Positions 58,148 through 64,000 of a stretch of DNA of 64,000 bases are shown in pieces. Origin of the DNA: Archilochus colubris. Its lineage: Eukaryota > Chordata > Aves > Apodiformes > Trochilidae. Within the stretch, counting starts at the first letter, position 1; every line of letters starts with the position of its first letter. The notes beneath the pieces were generated by a model. The model ran no database searches, was not told the DNA's origin, and saw only the letters and a list, made by a program, of their open reading frames with translations. The position numbers and the translations under genes are program-made. The stretch covers positions 177,276,480-177,340,479 of the forward strand of contig CM041083.1 in NCBI GenBank assembly GCA_023079485.1. Direction: 5' to 3'.

Positions 58148-61100
58148 CTCTGGTTTGTAAGCATTAGCATCCATCATCATCTCAGGAGAGAGATTGCTGG
58201 ATGTCCGTGGGTGACTGAAGTTCAGAATATGTGGTAGTTTCTGATCGAACAGTGACACTTTAAATGTTTATGTTCAAAGCATTAAACAGGACAAGAAAGG
58301 TGGTTTACCTGCCTATACTCCATTTCTGATGGGTTCTCTCCTCAAGTGAGGTCATATTATACCACTACACTCTCTGTGTTGTTGCTTTTGGGCTAATTTT
58401 AGAGTACTAACAAACCTCAGCAAACATAGCAGAGCTATAGGGGCAGTGAGGCTCAGATCAGGTACCAGGGTCCAGCAGTACCTGCCCATGCCATGGCTGG
58501 GCTGCTGCACAGGTCTCCCCACACTGCCTCCACTCTCACATCTCTGTCTTCTTCAGGATTTCTATAGCATGATAATTTTAGTACCAATTTGGGGTTTCCC
58601 TCATCTGTTGAACAATTTTTTATTTCTGCCCTTACACAGATCAGATTACCTGCCTGCCCCCAGACTTTGTATCTGTATTCACACAGTTTTCCTTTCTTCT
58701 TCTTTCTCATCTGCTGCCAGGTAACTTTTTTTTTTTTTTTTTGCTATTTTGGGTTTTTTGGCTGCCTTTTCTGAAGTGGTTTCTTGGCATGCATCATATA
58801 AGCACAGACAATAGTGGAGAAGCAGCAGGAGTGGAGAGAGAGACTCCTGGCAGTTCAGAATGGCTCTTCCAAGCTGGGAAGCTGTGCCTTTTCTAAATGG
58901 ATGTGATGCCTTAATGACTGTTTAACTAATGTGAAATGAGGTTATTGACTTCTGTTTTGGGACCTGATGGTGTTTTCATACCTGCTTTGATGTTTCATTT
59001 TCTCTGTTTATTCAGGCCCTGCAGTCAAAAGAAGGTAGTAATAGAGGTGGGGAGAGAGGAAACTTATTCAAGTGATCTTAAATCAAAAGCTAAGAAATTA
59101 AATATTACAATGCCAAAACTGCAGCTGTCAGCAACAGAATTAAGTACACCGTTCCACTAGGCTAAAATTGTGCAACTTAATCAATTTTATTTTATTCAGA
59201 TGCTTTGTTTACCATGCTGAAGTTCTAATGAAAACAGATTTATTTTAGTTCCATCTCTTCTGCTCTTTTTTCCTCAGGAAAGAATAGGAGGCAAGCAGCT
59301 CCCCTTTCCCCTCTGTGTCAAATATCCCATGGGTTAAGCAGGGGGGTTCCAAAGCAGGAACTTCCCCCCCCAGCTGAATTGGTAGGACTCAACATAATCA
59401 TTTAAGCATAGAGCAGACAGGATTTTTCTCCACTTACGTAAATCCATAATACTTAAATCCATAGTCCTATACTGTTGAATTCCTGCCAGTGGTTTCCAGA
59501 TACAAACCCTTTATTAAATAAACAGGGATCAGATGGCATGTATTAGAGTGCAGATGAACAGTGCTACTATAGATTGCTTCTATCTGAAAAACCCAGATTT
59601 GTAAGGGGTTGCTGGATGCAGGCAAGAAAGGATTACCAGGCACAGATGGTAGTGCTCGTTTATAGCGGCAGAGCAAGGATGTAATAGTATTAAAAAGGGA
59701 AGGTCTGATTTCATACCATGAGGGAACTGAAACCCATCACATGGAGATGCAGGAAAGATCTGTGATAAGAGAAACAGGCAATACTTTCCTGCCTAGTTCA
59801 TTGTCAGCTGCATTAGTGGAGACTCCTGAGCTATTCCCATGTGAACCATTCCCATTTTAACCAGTCTTTTGTCCCTGTTTTGAGCTCAGGCTGGGGAGCA
59901 CAAGAAGGAATAAAAGGAGTAAAACATCATGTCCCCAGGGAATCTCACAAGTTCATCTGCATTGCCCACACTCTATCAGGATCTTGCATGTCAGGGTCTC
60001 TGTGAGGCCAATGTGTTTCACAGAGATTCTAAGAGCTCTCCAGGCTGCCAGTCCTGCTCTTCCACAGCACTGTCTCCTTTACCCCAAAACAAGAGTTGAC
60101 ACTGAGATCTGATCCTTCAGGGATGTCTGAGAAAAAAATTCCCCATGGGAGGTGTACTCAGGTTGGATTCTCTATTAAATAAAAAATGAGCAAGCATCTT
60201 TATACCCTCTTCAGACCCTTTTATTAAATCCATCTTTAGTCAGGATCCTTGCTGTAGCTCTAGAGTCTGTGAGGATGGAAAAGAACAGAATAAGAACTTT
60301 CCATATCTGTTAATATAAACTGAAAAGTGTGGGGATTAAGGTTTTACAAAACCATGCATTTCCAAGCACAGAGTTGGCCACTTTGAACAGACTATCAGAC
60401 TTTTCAGGCTTACAACATGTGAGTCATTCATTCTGACTTGCTTCCATCAAGATGGTATGTCTGATGTTCTGCTCCTGAAAAATACCTGGTCACTGGTTAT
60501 TCCAGTGCAAATGCTATAGCTGCATGTTCAGGTAGTTCAATCTCTTTTTATTTTTATGTTATGAATCATAAAGCCTGGTACTGGTTTCCACTCAGGGAAT
60601 ACCTGAGTTTTTGCAAAAATAAGTGCTGAAAACATAACTTGTTTCTGAAAATAATCAATTATCTGAAGATAATTGATTAACAAAAAAATTTTCATTGCAA
60701 CAGTCAACTCACTGAGCTGTGGTCGATGTGTTTTCTTGGCTATCTAGCTATTTGCCTTTGTTCATAGTTAGCTTTTTTTGTTTGTTTCTTTGTTATTAAA
60801 CAGAAATATATATGTTGAAAATTATTTCACATGATGCCTCTGCTCCTATCTGCCCTTGAACTGTAAAATAATGTCACGTACTGTTTTGTTCAGCTGACTA
60901 ACTGCATCTACATCTATAAAATGGTTCAGTCTTCGGTAGCCAGAGGCTCATCTTATTATTTTCTTCCCCTTAAATAACTCTTTAAATAAAATATTGAAAA
61001 TGAAAATGTGGTTCGTTGGTTACTGACATTTTTTTTATAAACTGTTATCTTTCTGACTATAATTCAATTCATAGTTGAAATTCTGAGTGTAAATATTAGC

Positions 61101-64000
61101 TCTGTTAATGGAAATTGTATGAATGAAACCTTAAGCATGGTGCTGGAAATCTTTCCTCCTCTTTGTTCCCAGGCACAGTCCCTTCTTAGTACCTCAGGTT
61201 TGGGAGGATTTGGATATAATGCAATTTACAGAAATACTCTTTTTCAAGGTCTCTGGAGCAGGGAGAGGGAAGTACTAAATTTACAAGAACTTCAGTTTAA
61301 TACTTTTGATTTTATGCTTTCCATTTGTATAATCATGTCAATTTTGTAATGGCGTAAAGTAGCACTAAAGCATTCAATCCAGCATAATCCAATCAGGCAT
61401 GTCCTACTCTTAGATAGAAGGAAAATCACCTGTGATTATTTTATGGATTTGCATGTACACTTGCTACTGTAATTAAGCTACATCATTATATTTGCCTTTG
61501 TTTTCCCACATAATGGTTGATGAGAGGCTGTCTCAGTGCTGCTGCATGGCAGGAGATGAAAGTTTTAAGAGGTTATTTCAGAAACCATGAAAGGTGTATG
61601 CTTCTTACAAGCAAGTCTGCCAGTGTCTCAAAACAGAGTTTGCAGGGTTGGTTGTCGTCTTTGAAGGAATTTTCTTCTGCCCCTACTTAGGGTGATAATC
61701 CCTTAGCAGCCTCAGCATTCTGAGGGATGCAGAGGTGTGTCCCCAAGGGACAGTTAATTACTTTAGCCCCCTTTCCAGTGACTTCTCCATGTCAGGAAGG
61801 GTGAGCTCTGGCAGCGATGTAAGAATGAGTTTATTACTCCTGGCTGTTGCCAGCGTGTGTTTGTTAAATTTCTTCTTAGATGTCAGATGGAATGGGCAAG
61901 ACATGCATTTTGTGTCACAACTGCTGCTTAGAAGAGAGCTGTGCACAGCAGCACAGCTTCCAGAGATGGCACCTTCACTGCACCTGTAGTTTTTCAGACA
62001 CTGTGAAGTTCCTCTTCTTTCTACATTAGGACTGGTGGGTGAAGGCTCTTTTTGTTATCTTTCAGTCTCTAAATTTGTCTCTCCCATCCTTTGCTGTGAG
62101 ATGGACCCTACTCTTCCTATGTATTGTGTTTACTAGGAGACCTGAGAGGAGTTTCTAGGAAAGATGTGCTGTAGTGCTACAACTCCAAAGGGCTGGGATA
62201 AGCAAATTTATCATTGTGATCTGAGCTACTGAGCAGAAAGAGATCTTCTGTCTATCTGTGAAGACAACAAGAACAGGTAGAGGAGAATCTTAAAACTGAT
62301 GATAGCTGTGTAGGTCAGGGCACTGCAGTCACCATGTAGAAACAAAGCAGAAGTCCAAAACGAGTCCAAGAATGTAGAATTGATACTTAAGAGCAAATGG
62401 GTAAATATTTATTTTACTGCTCATCTATCGAGTGTCCCAAATTCCCTAAACTGGTTTTTCCTCTGTTTCAGAAGCACTGGTAGAATTATTTTTTTTATAT
62501 TGGAACCAAAATTAAGATCTTCAAAGAGGACCTCAGCATGTAGCTTAGGTCTGTGAGGTTTGGCACCTTCTTACACTGTATCTAACCCTGCTGCCAGGTC
62601 ACTTTCAAGAATCCAGGAGTATGGATTAAGCTCCACACTCTAGATTATTCCAAGGGCACCCAGGAAGTACTCCCATCTCCTCTCCACAATTAGCTCTACC
62701 CTGATTTCTCCACCAAAGTATGCTGAGCTTTTTCAGGCAGCCCCCTCTGCCTGCCTGCACCTGCAGCTCTGGGAGAGGTGCTGGAAATTGTCAGTGATCA
62801 AAGCTGCTCTTTGGGGTTCCTTTCCCAGATAAGGTGAGCATCTGTCCATGCCAGCTTTTCCAAAAGTTGTGGCTTTTTTTGAGTGAGTGCTGGCTCAGCC
62901 TCACAGATCCCATTCTCCCCTTCCAGTTTCTCCTTGCTTCTCTTTTGCATGTAAAACCCCTTTCCCTTTCCGTTCCCTCCTCCTCCCTCCACTTCCCTGA
63001 AGCTTCTGCAAAGAAGAGGAAGTTTGGAACTTGTGCTGCAGCTGCCAGTGGCTTTAGGGAGGTGGAAGAGATGCAGCTCTGGTGCCTCCCAGGCCTGGGA
63101 AAGGATGAGGATAAGGGCAGTGGGACGTGCTGCAGGAACTGGGAGGCTGTGGGAAGATTTCTCTGAGCTATGGTAATACTAATACAGCATTATGAGGAAT
63201 CCCCAAATGGCTGATTAACTGTCAAATTGTGATGCTATGCCCGTGCTTGATGGTATCTGGAAAAAATGTAGTGAGGCAAACTAATTAAAATACTAACCTG
63301 GAGTTTCTATTCATGTCTTAGCTTTTTTATCTCCTTTCCTTTTTCTCAGTTTTTTCTCCTCCTTTTCATTTCCTTCTTTGCCCTTCATTTTCCCTCTTTA
63401 TTATTTATAAAATTCCCTTTTATCATTTTCTTCCCATCTAGATTCTCTCGTTTCTACTTTTCTCCCAGCCCCTCTGTGCTCCATATTGCATTTCCTCTTT
63501 TGTTAATCAGCCCTTCCCCAGATCCCAGCACCTCATGGGAACTGCTGTTCAAGGGCTTTAAGGCCAATTTTACAGTTGGTTTGTTTTTTTTTTTCTTTCC
63601 TCTCTTGTTCTTTTCTTATCTGCTTTGCAGGGGTAAGGGCTGTTGGGCTGACTGGCAGAGAGCTCCTGTGGTGGCTGCTGCTGATGGAAGAAAAATTCTT
63701 GCTGAAGGTCCCTGTAGGGACCCTACAAAGGTCCAGCTGAGTATTTGCAGTTCTTCCCACACAGTTTGGTCACAGAGAACTATTTCAATGTAGTTGCAGT
63801 ATAATGTGTGTATATAAGGTGGGAATGACTATGGTTCAAGTGGCACAGAGAGGGCGAAGGGTTAAGCAGACTTTCCAAATATATCTTCACAAAAATACTC
63901 ATTTAACTGAGGAGAGGGAAGCACTGCCATGTCTTTCATATGTATTAGGAATCGTATTCATGGAGGTGCTGGTGTGGATTTTGAGCTATGATAGGGCAGC
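58148..64000. other. Unique non-coding region to window end
   Basis: No gene is recognised. The stretch holds poly(T) of 17 nt at 58726-58742, a 13-bp perfect hairpin at 60652-60679, a pyrimidine-rich block at about 63330-63430, and GC-richer DNA at 62720-63160 with no defensible exon. A strong polypyrimidine-CAG (63583-63630) could act as a splice acceptor, but no matching coding exon follows. Confidence 0.6.
60652..60679. repeat. Perfect 13-bp inverted repeat, 2-nt loop
   Basis: TAATCAATTATCT (60652-60664) and AGATAATTGATTA (60667-60679) are exact reverse complements around GA. It is AT-rich, so chance is plausible. No downstream U-run or coding context gives it a role. Confidence 0.85.

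Noticed and set aside
63583..63793. Strong polypyrimidine tract plus CAG with an open frame downstream as a terminal exon
   Set aside because: No known domain is present and the frame starts upstream inside the pyrimidine tract. It cannot be supported without transcripts.

Overview
This window looks like non-coding nuclear DNA from a bird. The main evidence is its repeat content. It holds about a dozen chicken-repeat-1 (CR1) LINE fragments, and most end in the typical run of ATTCTATG-like octamers. There is one endogenous retrovirus LTR with a serine-tRNA-type primer binding site, and there are several very old repeats of the kind shared by birds, crocodilians and turtles. There are no Alu-, B1- or L1-like elements. 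Base composition is AT-rich, and no CpG island is obvious. I cannot name the species. The CR1 subfamilies would fit a neoavian bird, perhaps a songbird, but that is inference.

I found no host protein-coding gene, tRNA, rRNA or CRISPR array. Every recognisable coding remnant is CR1 reverse transcriptase. The other open frames are short, have no recognisable domain, and often arise from simple repeats or from the antisense strand of CR1. The window is probably intergenic or lies inside a long intron.

Layout. 1-8.2 kb: unique AT-rich DNA with a perfect 17-bp hairpin, two long A/T homopolymers and an ancient palindromic repeat. 8.2-9.3 kb: 5' end of a minus-strand endogenous retrovirus (internal leader, primer binding site, and an LTR with a purine-rich tract and a duplicated U3 block). 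9.3-34 kb: unique DNA with a minisatellite, minus-strand CR1 pieces at 14 and 25 kb, an ancient minus-strand CR1 tail at 20.4 kb, an ancient palindromic repeat at 26.4 kb, and three more 25-27 nt homopolymers. 34-43.3 kb: the main repeat cluster, all plus strand, with an ancient CR1/L3-like reverse-transcriptase relic and five younger CR1 pieces, two of which abut at a tail-to-body junction. 47.6-49.5 kb: a striking inverted duplication, two ~265-bp arms about 96% identical and about 1.3 kb apart, with a CR1 piece between them. 51.0-52.2 kb: the best-preserved CR1 copy, carrying a near-continuous reverse-transcriptase C-terminus broken by one in-frame stop. 52.2-64 kb: mostly unique DNA with a (TGAGA)12 microsatellite, a third ancient palindromic repeat and a short CR1 tail.

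The features most worth a second look are the inverted duplication, the LTR with its serine-type primer site and U3 duplication, the CR1-in-CR1-tail junction, and the five homopolymers that all measure 25-27 nt.
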